Below, one piece after another: positions 53,455 to 60,995 of a stretch of 60,995 nt of DNA. A program made the position numbers and the translations under genes. The stretch is from the NCBI GenBank assembly GCA_018399995.1, contig JAGYMU010000004.1, positions 1 through 60,995 on the forward strand, in the 5' to 3' direction. A model generated the notes under the pieces. It was not told the DNA's origin. It searched no databases and was given only the letters and a program-made list of their open reading frames with translations. The DNA comes from Halanaerobiales bacterium. Its GTDB lineage: Bacteria; Bacillota; Halanaerobiia; Halanaerobiales; M55B127. Each line of letters starts with the position of its first letter. Within the stretch, counting starts at the first letter, position 1.

Positions 53455-54407
53455 TGAGAAAAAACTTAATTATATTATTATTATTAATAATTGCACTTAC
53501 TCTGCCCTTATATACAGGTGTTTATATTTTGCATATCTTCAGTTCAATATTAATATTTTTAGCATTGAGTTTAAGCTGGGATATGATGTTAAGAACAGGT
53601 CAACTTTCCTTTGGAACTGCAGGATTTTTTGGTTTGGGAGCATATGCTTCTGTTTTGATCGTTGTTAAAATGGGTTTTAATCCGATTTTAAGCCTGTTAA
53701 TAGGAGCGATATTTTCGGGCCTCATAGCTTTTATTTTAGGGTTCATAGTTTTAAGATTAAGAGAAATATACTTTGCAATTACCACCCTGGCTTTAACCCA
53801 TGTATTTTCTGTAATTATCAGGAATTTTTCTGATTTTACGGGTGGAGCAAGTGGAACAATATTAGCTAATGCAATTTTCGAAGGAGATCCAGTTAAGATA
53901 TATTATCTGATTCTTATAGTTGCAGTTTTAGTTATAATAATTTCTGAAGTCTTTAAAAGAAGTAGGATCCACTATGCTATAAATGCAATTCGTAATGATG
54001 AAATTACGGCTAAGTCCAGTGGTATAAACGTATTTAAATACTTATTATTTGTATTTGTAGTTACTTCAGCCATACAGGGTTTGGTGGGAGCTGTTTATGC
54101 TCATCAATATGCTTTTGTTAATCCTGAAAGCACATTTTCACTTAACTTCTTATTGCTTCCCATTGCCATGGCTTTAGTAGGAGGAATATACAGTACAAAC
54201 GGTCCAATTATTGGAGCATTACTTTTAGGTTTAATTTCAGAGTACTTAAAATTAATTATGCCCTATGGTCACTTGATAGTATATGGATTAATTATTGTTT
54301 TTGTTGTCCTATTTCTCCCTAGAGGGATTTATAGTACAATCCATAATAAGTTGTTAAAGAGTAATATCATTGGGGGGGATAAAAATGCCAATACTGCAAG
54401 CAAATAA
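53454..54407 (+). CDS. livM: ABC importer permease, LivM type
   Basis: A 317-residue permease. LivM features are LSFGTAGFFGLGAYAS (about 50-65) and the coupling segment AIRNDEITAKSSGINV (about 178-193). It overlaps the next gene by 23 bases. Confidence 0.92.
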   Translation: MRKNLIILLLLIIALTLPLYTGVYILHIFSSILIFLALSLSWDMMLRTGQLSFGTAGFFGLGAYASVLIVVKMGFNPILSLLIGAIFSGLIAFILGFIVLRLREIYFAITTLALTHVFSVIIRNFSDFTGGASGTILANAIFEGDPVKIYYLILIVAVLVIIISEVFKRSRIHYAINAIRNDEITAKSSGINVFKYLLFVFVVTSAIQGLVGAVYAHQYAFVNPESTFSLNFLLLPIAMALVGGIYSTNGPIIGALLLGLISEYLKLIMPYGHLIVYGLIIVFVVLFLPRGIYSTIHNKLLKSNIIGGDKNANTASK

Positions 54408-55101
54408 TATATTAAGGAAATTCGGTGGTTTAGTTGCTGTAAATGATTTAAGTTTTAGCATGGAAAAAGGTGAGATACTGGGCATTATTGGCCCCAATGG
54501 TGCTGGAAAAACTACAGTGATAAACTTAATGGCGGGCACCTTAGGAGTTAATAAAGGAACAATAGAATTTAAAGATGAGGATATTACTAAAAATGCTGCC
54601 TATATTAGAAACAGGAAAGGTATTGCAAGAACTTTTCAAATTGTAAGACCGCTTGAGAACTTTACTGCAATTGAAAATATTATGGTGGGGGCTCTTTTTG
54701 GTAAAGGTGATAAATTAAATGAAGCCCGCTCATCTGCCCAAAATATATGTAATTTGTTAAATATTAAAAATGTAAATAAGCATGTTGATGAATTAACTGT
54801 TTTAGAGCTGAAAAAAGTTGAATTAGGTAGAGCGCTGGCCGCAGATCCAGAAGTTCTCTTTTTAGATGAAATAATGGCTGGCTTAACCAGTGATGAAACC
54901 TGGGAGTTAATTGATATAGTAAAATCTTTACAAAAAAAAGATATAGCTATAAGTGTAGTAGAGCATATTATGAAAGTAGTTAAAGAATTAACAGATAGAG
55001 TTATAGTATTGAACAAAGGACAAATAATAGCTCAAGGACCTTATGAGGAAGTATCCGAAAACAAAGAAGTAATAGCAGCTTACCTGGGGGAGGAAGAGTA
55101 A
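54385..55101 (+). CDS. livG: ABC importer ATPase, LivG type, with altered signature motif
   Basis: A 238-residue ATPase. Walker A is IIGPNGAGKTT (about 35-45). The usual LSYGQ/LSGGQ signature reads LTVLELKKVELGRAL, and the Walker B tail reads FLDEIMAGL instead of LDEPxAGL, though the catalytic Glu is kept. I recall such forms in other LivG-like proteins, so this is a family variant more likely than damage. GGGGGG before ATG 54385 sets the start. Confidence 0.9.
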   Translation: MPILQANNILRKFGGLVAVNDLSFSMEKGEILGIIGPNGAGKTTVINLMAGTLGVNKGTIEFKDEDITKNAAYIRNRKGIARTFQIVRPLENFTAIENIMVGALFGKGDKLNEARSSAQNICNLLNIKNVNKHVDELTVLELKKVELGRALAADPEVLFLDEIMAGLTSDETWELIDIVKSLQKKDIAISVVEHIMKVVKELTDRVIVLNKGQIIAQGPYEEVSENKEVIAAYLGEEE

Positions 55102-55102
55102 T

Positions 55103-55810
55103 ATGCTTGAGATCAACAATTTAAATGTCTCATATGGTAAAATTCAGGTGATTTGGGACTTATCTATGGAAATAAAAGAAAATGAAGCAGTCGGTATTTT
55201 TGGTCCCAATGGGGCCGGCAAAAGTACTTTGATAAATGCAATTATTGGTCTGGTAAAAAACAAAGAAGGTAGTATTAAGTTTAATGAAGAGAAAATAATT
55301 GGCTTAGAAACTCATCAGATAATAAAAAAAGGAATAGCTTTAGTACCCCAAAAAAGAGAACTTTTTCCCATTATGACTGTCAAAGAAAATCTTAAATTAG
55401 GCGCAGCATATATTCCGGAAGCACGTGGTGAAATAAAGCAAAATCTAGAGTTTGTCTATAATATTTTTCCTATTCTTAAAGAAAGAGAGAAGCAACTTGC
55501 TGGTACTATGAGCGGAGGTCAGCAAAGGATGTTAGCAGTGGGTAGAGCTTTAATGTCAAGCCCGAAACTACTCATACTTGATGAACCTTCTGTAGGATTA
55601 CAACCCTCATTGGTGACAGACCTGTTCAAAAAATTGAATGAAATAAAAAAAGAGGATGTTTCGATATTATTAGCTGAACAAAACGTAAAACAGGGATTAA
55701 AGGTTATCGATAGGGGTTATGTATTAGAAAATGGCAAAATAGAGTTAGAAGATGATGCAGAGAACTTGACAAAAAATGAACATATACAAAAATCTTATTT
55801 GGGCATCTAA
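55103..55810 (+). CDS. livF: ABC importer ATPase, LivF type
   Basis: A 235-residue ATPase with Walker A FGPNGAGKST, canonical signature MSGGQQRMLAVGRAL and Walker B LLILDEPSVGL. It starts one base after the LivG stop. With LivG it powers import of the LivK ligand. Confidence 0.93.
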   Translation: MLEINNLNVSYGKIQVIWDLSMEIKENEAVGIFGPNGAGKSTLINAIIGLVKNKEGSIKFNEEKIIGLETHQIIKKGIALVPQKRELFPIMTVKENLKLGAAYIPEARGEIKQNLEFVYNIFPILKEREKQLAGTMSGGQQRMLAVGRALMSSPKLLILDEPSVGLQPSLVTDLFKKLNEIKKEDVSILLAEQNVKQGLKVIDRGYVLENGKIELEDDAENLTKNEHIQKSYLGI

Positions 55811-55836
55811 TTTTATTAAAGAAAGGAGTGTTCTAT

Positions 55837-56829
55837 TTGGGTGTTAAATTATTAGCAACCGGTTCTTATGCTCCGGATAATACTTATAGTATTGAAGATA
55901 TGAGTGAAATTGTGGGAGAAGATATAAGTGATTTTATGGAGCCATTGGGTATTAAACAGAGGAATATGACTGAATCAGAGATGAGTTCTGCTGATTTAGC
56001 TGTCCAGGCCGGGAAAAGGGCACTAGAGAAATCCGGTCTTTCAGCTAAAGATCTAGATCTATTGATATTATCTACAGATACTCCGGATATCATATCTCCC
56101 CAGAGCTCAGCCATTGTAGCAAATGATTTGGGAATGAGGGACGGTGCTACTTTTTTTGATTTAAATGGTTCTTGTACTGGATTTGTTTTTGCAACAGAGA
56201 CCGCTAAAAATTGGATAGAAGGTAATTCGGATTATGAAACTGTGATGGTGATTTCTACTTATAATATGACTAAATATGCAGATATGAAGAGAGGTAAATT
56301 TTTCTGTGTGTTTTCAGATGGAGCCGGAGCAGCCATTTATAAAAAAGACGAAGAAAAAAAGGGTGTATTATCTTCACACTTTATAGGGAATGGAGATCAG
56401 TGGATGACACTGGGGATTTATGTAGGAGGAACACGTTTTCCCGCTACAGAAAAGAGGATTCAAGGCAACGGTGAGGTTCAACCTAATTTGACTTTTTGGA
56501 AAGGTGAATTGATGAACCGTAATCCAGAACTGTGGCCTGTTATCATAGAGAAAATGCTTGATAAAAGTGATTATCAATTAGAAGATATTGACAAATTTAT
56601 TTTTACACAGATCAATAAATCAGCTATTGCATTAACCTGCGAAAATTTAGGTATAGAGATGGAAAAGACACATAATGTTATGGACAAATACGGTTATACA
56701 GGTAATGCATGTATTATTATGGCATTGAATGATGCCTTAGAAAAAAAAGAGGTAAAAGAAGGGGATTTAGTTTGTCTTACAGCTTCTGGAGTGGGCTATA
56801 CAATGGCGACAATATTAATTAGAATATAA
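55837..56829 (+). CDS. KAS III-like condensing enzyme, atypical (second of two)
   Basis: A 330-residue thiolase-fold protein. The nucleophile Cys113 (LNGSCTGF) is intact, as in FabH. The HQAN histidine position is Thr257 (IFTQIN), and the YGNTS asparagine is Tyr287 (YGYTGN). With both usual general-base residues lost it probably does not do normal Claisen condensation with decarboxylation. It may be an acyl-CoA transferase/hydrolase-like protein or a partner of the first KAS III-like enzyme, as PqsB/PqsC are partners. TTG 55837 follows AAAGGAGTG. It closes the operon. Confidence 0.82.
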   Translation: MGVKLLATGSYAPDNTYSIEDMSEIVGEDISDFMEPLGIKQRNMTESEMSSADLAVQAGKRALEKSGLSAKDLDLLILSTDTPDIISPQSSAIVANDLGMRDGATFFDLNGSCTGFVFATETAKNWIEGNSDYETVMVISTYNMTKYADMKRGKFFCVFSDGAGAAIYKKDEEKKGVLSSHFIGNGDQWMTLGIYVGGTRFPATEKRIQGNGEVQPNLTFWKGELMNRNPELWPVIIEKMLDKSDYQLEDIDKFIFTQINKSAIALTCENLGIEMEKTHNVMDKYGYTGNACIIMALNDALEKKEVKEGDLVCLTASGVGYTMATILIRI

Positions 56830-56853
56830 GGTATAAAAATATCTATAAGCATT

Positions 56854-56881
56854 ACAAAAGGCCCTTTTAAGGGCCTTTTGT
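56854..56881. terminator. Bidirectional terminator between convergent operons
   Basis: ACAAAAGGCCCTT (56854-56866) pairs perfectly with AAGGGCCTTTTGT (56869-56881). It ends the KAS III/Liv operon (+) and serves the peptide ABC operon (-). Confidence 0.9.
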
Positions 56882-56928
56882 CAATTGTAATCTATTGAAT
56901 AATATCAAAATATTAATATTATCTATTT

Positions 56929-58062
56929 TTAGTTATTTTCAGTTGCCTTAGGGTCTAAGGCATCTCGTAAGCCATCACCCAATAAATTGTAACTCAGTAC
57001 GGCAAAAAATATCATAAAACCTGGTATTAAAAGCCAGGGAAAATTCGTTATTTTGGTTACATTTTGTGCAGCTGTCAGCATGTTACCCCAGCTGGCATTT
57101 GGTTCCTGAATACCCAAGCCTAAAAAGCTTAACCCGGATTCCATTATAATATAACCTGGAATTGATACAGTAGCACGTACTATAACATAAGTTGTTGTAG
57201 TTGGTAGTACGTGTTTTTTAATTATTCTTGGGTCTCGTGCACCGATGGCCTCAGCTGCTAATACATAATCTTCATTTCTAATAGACAAGACCATACCCCG
57301 TATAACACGAGCCATTCCAGCCCAACCTCTGAAGGATAAAATGGATATGATTAAAAAGAACCGTAATGTTGATGAAATACCCATTGGCAAAACAGCTGCT
57401 AGAGCTAGTAACAAATAAAAAGCTGGTATAGACATTATTACTTCTGCAAAGCGCATCAATATGTTGTCTACCCATCCCCCATAATATCCTGCTATACCAC
57501 CCACAATCAAACCTATTATAGTGGTAATGAATATAGCAACAAAACCAATGAACATAGAAACCCTGCCTCCAAACAATATCCGGGTAAAGAGATCCCGTCC
57601 GTAATTATCAGAACCCAGTAAAAACAGATGGGCAGGCTCATCTACCCCAAATAAATGTAGATCAGTTTTAAATAGGCCGAAAAGCTTATATTCATCACCT
57701 TTATGGAAAAATTTTATGGGATATTTTTTATCTTTGATAACTTCATATTCAGCCCAATCGACAGTTTCAGTTCTGTAAACATAAGGACGTGTAAGGCCAT
57801 CTTCATCGAAGAAGTGTACTTTCGTTGGTGGGTGGAAAAAATGTTTTTTAAAGCCATGATAAGGATTATATGGTCCTAAAAATCCTGCAAATATTACAAT
57901 AATATATAAAATTATGACAATAGTTCCACCGATTATAGCCATTTTATGTCTTCTCATTCTACGCCATGTATCATTAAGAAAATCATATTCTTTTTTTTCT
58001 GATTTCTTTTCTTTTGAAATATCAGTATTTTTATCAAAATTTCCTTGGTTTAATCTATTCAT
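56929..58062 (-). CDS. oppC: Peptide-type ABC permease, OppC/DppC
   Basis: A 377-residue permease. After a hydrophilic N-terminus (about 40 residues) comes TM1, then a long extracytoplasmic segment of about 80 residues (GLTRPYVYRTETVDWAEYEV region), about twice the usual loop, before LLGSDNYGRDLFTRILFGGRVS and the remaining five helices. The coupling motif is EAIGARDPRIIKKHVLP (about 265-281). ATG 58062 is used as the start because AGGAGG lies nine bases before it; a GTG six bases upstream sits next to that site. It is the last gene of the operon. Confidence 0.9.
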   Translation of the reverse strand: MNRLNQGNFDKNTDISKEKKSEKKEYDFLNDTWRRMRRHKMAIIGGTIVIILYIIVIFAGFLGPYNPYHGFKKHFFHPPTKVHFFDEDGLTRPYVYRTETVDWAEYEVIKDKKYPIKFFHKGDEYKLFGLFKTDLHLFGVDEPAHLFLLGSDNYGRDLFTRILFGGRVSMFIGFVAIFITTIIGLIVGGIAGYYGGWVDNILMRFAEVIMSIPAFYLLLALAAVLPMGISSTLRFFLIISILSFRGWAGMARVIRGMVLSIRNEDYVLAAEAIGARDPRIIKKHVLPTTTTYVIVRATVSIPGYIIMESGLSFLGLGIQEPNASWGNMLTAAQNVTKITNFPWLLIPGFMIFFAVLSYNLLGDGLRDALDPKATENN

Positions 58063-58072
58063 TTCCACCCTC

Positions 58073-59041
58073 CTAATTATATCGAATTCTTGGATCGCTT
58101 ATTGCCAATAATATATCTGCGATTAGATTACCCAAAATAAGTAAAACACTACCTATCATTAGACCAGCCATTGCTAAATAGAGGTCTTTGGAGCGAACTG
58201 CTGTTAACATCATTTTACCCAAACCAGGCCATCCTGTTACAGTTTCAGTTAAAGCAGCACCACTCAGCAGTGCACTTATTTGGAAACCAAACATTGTAAT
58301 CATTGGATTAATCGCATTTCTGAAGGCGTGTTTATAGACAACCGTTTTGTTTTTCAATCCCTTAGCACGGGCTGTACGTATATAATCCGAGCGCATAGCT
58401 TCTATCATTTGTCCCCTCATAATACGGGTTAAAGAAGCCATACTGGCTGTACCAAGGACAACTGCGGGAACCAGTAAATGTTTCAAAACATCTATAATTT
58501 TACCGGAGAACGATAAATAATCGTACATGATACTTGTCATTCCCGTTATGGGCAAGGGAACATTAAATTTTACTATTAAAAATAAAAGTAAAAGAGCAAA
58601 GAAAAAATTAGGTATAGATAAACCTACAAAAGCCAAACTGGTAAAAATATTATCTCCAATCGTGTATTTGTGAGTTGCCGAATATATCCCAATCGGAATA
58701 GAAAAGCCCCATGCAATAATCATCGCTGCAACAGATAAAATTATAGTATTTAGGGCTCGTGTTTTAATAACATGTGTGACCGGGACTTTATATGTAAATG
58801 ATTCACCGAAGTTACCGTGTAAGATTTGCCAAAGCCAGTGAAAATATTGTTCGGGAATACTTTTATCTAACCCATACTGTTTTTGCATAGTTTCGATTAG
58901 TTCTTCGGATACATCCGGGTTTAGTTTCATAGTATCAAGATAGTTACCCGGAGATAATTGCATTATGAAAAATGATAGTATGGATATTGCTATAAGTAAT
59001 GGTATAGCCTGTAAAAATCTTCTTAATATATATGTGCGCAT
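58073..59041 (-). CDS. oppB: Peptide-type ABC permease, OppB/DppB
   Basis: A 322-residue, six-helix permease. The N-terminus MRTYILRRFLQAIPLLIAISILSFFIMQLSPG (positions 1-32), the LDKSIPEQYFHWL segment, and the coupling motif RTARAKGLKNKTVVYKHAFRNA are typical. AAGGAG before ATG 59041 supports the start. Confidence 0.92.
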   Translation of the reverse strand: MRTYILRRFLQAIPLLIAISILSFFIMQLSPGNYLDTMKLNPDVSEELIETMQKQYGLDKSIPEQYFHWLWQILHGNFGESFTYKVPVTHVIKTRALNTIILSVAAMIIAWGFSIPIGIYSATHKYTIGDNIFTSLAFVGLSIPNFFFALLLLFLIVKFNVPLPITGMTSIMYDYLSFSGKIIDVLKHLLVPAVVLGTASMASLTRIMRGQMIEAMRSDYIRTARAKGLKNKTVVYKHAFRNAINPMITMFGFQISALLSGAALTETVTGWPGLGKMMLTAVRSKDLYLAMAGLMIGSVLLILGNLIADILLAISDPRIRYN

Positions 59042-59102
59042 TAAATAGAAACTCCTTTCAATTACAATAAATTCATTTAAATAATAAACAATTATTTAAA
59101 TA

Positions 59103-59126
59103 GAGAAGGAGGTTGCCCTCCTTCTC
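59103..59126 (-). terminator. Hairpin between binding-protein and permease genes
   Basis: GAGAAGGAGG (59103-59112) pairs perfectly with CCTCCTTCTC (59117-59126). On the minus strand it lies just after the binding-protein gene. The following T tract is broken, so partial termination or 3'-end protection is likelier than a full stop. The Liv operon has the same arrangement. Confidence 0.65.
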
Positions 59127-59157
59127 CTTATAGAACATATATTTTTTATAGCAAAAA

Positions 59158-60885
59158 TTAATCTGCTAAGTATTGTTCATGTATATTCCAGGTTACTCCG
59201 CCATATGCAGTAGCTTCAGTATTTTTTAAGTTATTTCTAATTGCATATAGAGAGTTAGGAGTTACTGTATAAATAACAGGTACTCTATCCGCAATTATTT
59301 CTTGGAATTCATTGTAGTATTTTACTCTTTCTTCTGTTTTTACAGCGCTTGCACCGAGTTCAAATAGTTCATCTATTCTAGCTTCCCATTCAGTAGCAGG
59401 TTCTTCCTGGACGGGATTCCACATGTGTAAATGTCCATGTGAAGGCCATACGTTAGAACCACTATGTGGCTCTACCCCACCGGTTAGACCAATTATAATA
59501 GTATCAAAATCAAATTCACTTGTTAACTGACTAACCAATTTATTGAATTCGATAGGAGTAGAATTTATTTTCATACCTAAAGTACGCAGTTCAGTAGCAA
59601 TTATATTGAGAATTTGTTCTCTTACAGTATTACCTGCATTTGTTACCATATTAAATTCTACTCTTCTGCCATCTTTATCTAACAATTCGTCTTCATTATT
59701 CCATGTAAATCCGCCTTTTTCTAATTCTTCTTTGGCTTTGTCTAGATTATAATGATATTTTGTTACATCTTCATTTAAAAATACTTTGTTAGGAGCACTA
59801 ACAGGGCTCCATTGTTTGGACCCAAAGCCTGCTAAAGCCTGATCAATCATTGTATCTTTATCCATGGAATAAGCAACAGCTTTTCTGAAGTGTATATTAG
59901 TAAACCATTCATATTTCCAGGGTTGATCTTCTAACTTCGGATTACGTGGATTCATATTGAATACTAAAAAGTTTGTAGAAAAAGTAGGTCCGGCATCTAC
60001 CATAGTGTAATTACCACTTTCAGCATCTTCAGCAAAACGTTTGAAATCAATTCCTCTAACAGCATGGAAGTGAGTTTCTCCTTTTTCAAATAAGAGAGCC
60101 TGTGTTTCTTGGCTTTCAGAAATCACTCTAACCCATCTAATAATATAGGGAAGTGGTTTACCTTGAGGATCTCTTCTCCAATGATAGGCATTTCTTGTCA
60201 TTACTACACGTTCACCAGGTTTATAATCTCCTAATGTAAATGGTCCGGTACCAACTATTTCGGAAGGTTCGGTATCAATGCCCCACATATCATTAAAATC
60301 GCCGGCTTTCCAGGCATCATATAATTTGTGTTTTGGAACAATATAAGTTGTCATATTATTGAGGAATGGTGCAAAAGGTTTAGGTATTTCTATTTCCACA
60401 GTATACTTATCAACTTTCCTATATTCTGGGAATTGACCATCCACCATCATGACATCTCTTGTACTTGTGGGTACATCTTCATCTTTTATAACATCGAATG
60501 TAAAGATTACATCATCAGCAGTAAACTCTACCCCATCACTCCACTGTACTCCTCTTCTTAGATGGAAAGTGTAAACTGTACCGTCTTCACTGATTTCCCA
60601 ATCTTTAGCCAATTCAGGGATAAATTCGGTTGTAACCCCATGTCTAGTGACGAGGCCTTCAAAAATGAAACCATCGGTAATATCAGTTGAAGAAGTTTCT
60701 TGTGCTATAATTGTATTAAATGTTTTGGGGTCACCCAATAATGTGGTTATTAAAGTTCCGCCATGTTGACCCTGTTCTTTTTCGGAGACCCAGGGATCTA
60801 ATAGTTCTACATCTTGAGCAAAAAGTCCAGCACTAAAGGTTAATAAAAATACTAAAACTAAAGAAAAAACAGTCAATCTTTTCAT
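59158..60885 (-). CDS. oppA: Periplasmic peptide-type solute-binding protein, OppA/DppA family
   Basis: A 575-residue family-5 binding protein. The signal peptide ends at LFA-QDV (about residue 23), without a lipobox. The domain contains FHLRRGVQWSDGVEFTADDVIFTFD (about 107-131), family-5 style, and ends at YLAD. AAGGAGG precedes ATG 60885. The ligand could be a peptide or oligosaccharide; in anaerobes of this type many family-5 proteins bind glycans. No ATPase genes lie in the window. Confidence 0.92.
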   Translation of the reverse strand: MKRLTVFSLVLVFLLTFSAGLFAQDVELLDPWVSEKEQGQHGGTLITTLLGDPKTFNTIIAQETSSTDITDGFIFEGLVTRHGVTTEFIPELAKDWEISEDGTVYTFHLRRGVQWSDGVEFTADDVIFTFDVIKDEDVPTSTRDVMMVDGQFPEYRKVDKYTVEIEIPKPFAPFLNNMTTYIVPKHKLYDAWKAGDFNDMWGIDTEPSEIVGTGPFTLGDYKPGERVVMTRNAYHWRRDPQGKPLPYIIRWVRVISESQETQALLFEKGETHFHAVRGIDFKRFAEDAESGNYTMVDAGPTFSTNFLVFNMNPRNPKLEDQPWKYEWFTNIHFRKAVAYSMDKDTMIDQALAGFGSKQWSPVSAPNKVFLNEDVTKYHYNLDKAKEELEKGGFTWNNEDELLDKDGRRVEFNMVTNAGNTVREQILNIIATELRTLGMKINSTPIEFNKLVSQLTSEFDFDTIIIGLTGGVEPHSGSNVWPSHGHLHMWNPVQEEPATEWEARIDELFELGASAVKTEERVKYYNEFQEIIADRVPVIYTVTPNSLYAIRNNLKNTEATAYGGVTWNIHEQYLAD

Positions 60886-60995
60886 ATTTTAAATTCCTCC
60901 TTGATAATTATTACTACTCGATAAATATTTTTTTTAAAACTATTAATTAGTTATCTTTATTACTCCCCCCTTTTTTTATTAAAATTAAATAACTG

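Noticed and set aside
54636-55016. 126-codon minus-strand ORF
   Set aside because: It is the antisense shadow of livG, serine/threonine-rich, with no start signal.

Overview
The window looks like chromosome of a low-GC, anaerobic, fermentative diderm Firmicute, most like the Halanaerobiales. This is inference from gene content; no rRNA marker is present. Supporting signs are AT-rich DNA, strong AGGAGG-type ribosome sites with many TTG and GTG starts, an Mrp-linked redox complex, and solute-binding proteins with cleavable AxA-type signal peptides and no lipobox cysteine, as expected where there is a periplasm. No tRNA, rRNA, CRISPR array, prophage or intact insertion sequence was found.

Layout. 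1-6.5 kb (+): a membrane-anchored glycerophosphodiesterase, a DUF1847 metal-binding protein, a subtilase lipoprotein, a metallo-beta-lactamase-fold hydrolase, then a decayed TnpB (IS200/IS605-type) element. 6.7-17.4 kb (-): a 13-gene operon for an Mrp/Mbx-type membrane complex (MnhE, F, G, MbxD, a fused MbxE-F, MnhC, two antiporter-like subunits, NuoH-, NuoB-, NuoC- and NuoD-like subunits). It ends with a 599-residue fusion of a NuoI-like ferredoxin and a GltD/NfnB-like flavoprotein. A divergent ArsR-type regulator (17.8 kb) faces a near-perfect 28-bp palindrome on the operon's promoter. 18.1-32.5 kb: a DUF427 pseudogene, a LysM-tailed 5'-nucleotidase, MscS and CorA channels, an MFS transporter, a three-subunit molybdenum hydroxylase, a fructokinase-like kinase, an RlmD-like RNA methylase, a GPH symporter and a PlsC acyltransferase. 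32.5-42.8 kb: a DUF134 regulator, a 23-residue membrane peptide, an M23 endopeptidase, a NatAB-like ABC exporter, a DUF523/DUF1722 protein, a methyltransferase, a DUF4914 protein (PEPCK-like P-loop), a FetAB-like exporter and a cold-shock protein.

42.8-56.9 kb is a catabolic island. A thiolase (-) is divergent from a 1075-residue MalT-like/BTAD activator (+). Next comes a long operon: a KAS III-like enzyme, a FabG-type reductase, a 4-hydroxybutyrate-type CoA-transferase, a complete LivK-H-M-G-F-type ABC importer, and a second KAS III-like enzyme. A 20-bp motif (TTGCAACTnnnTTGTAACTT) lies upstream of the thiolase and again in the leader of the operon, so the activator probably controls both as one regulon. 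The simplest reading is uptake of a carboxylic or keto/hydroxy acid, CoA activation, oxidation or reduction at C3, and thiolytic cleavage. The substrate and the job of the two atypical KAS III-like proteins are unknown. 56.9-60.9 kb (-): a peptide-type ABC importer (binding protein plus two permeases) with no ATPase genes in the window.

The two most interesting systems are the Mbx-like complex with a built-in flavoprotein, which may be an ion-pumping ferredoxin:NAD oxidoreductase, and the thiolase/KAS III/ABC regulon.
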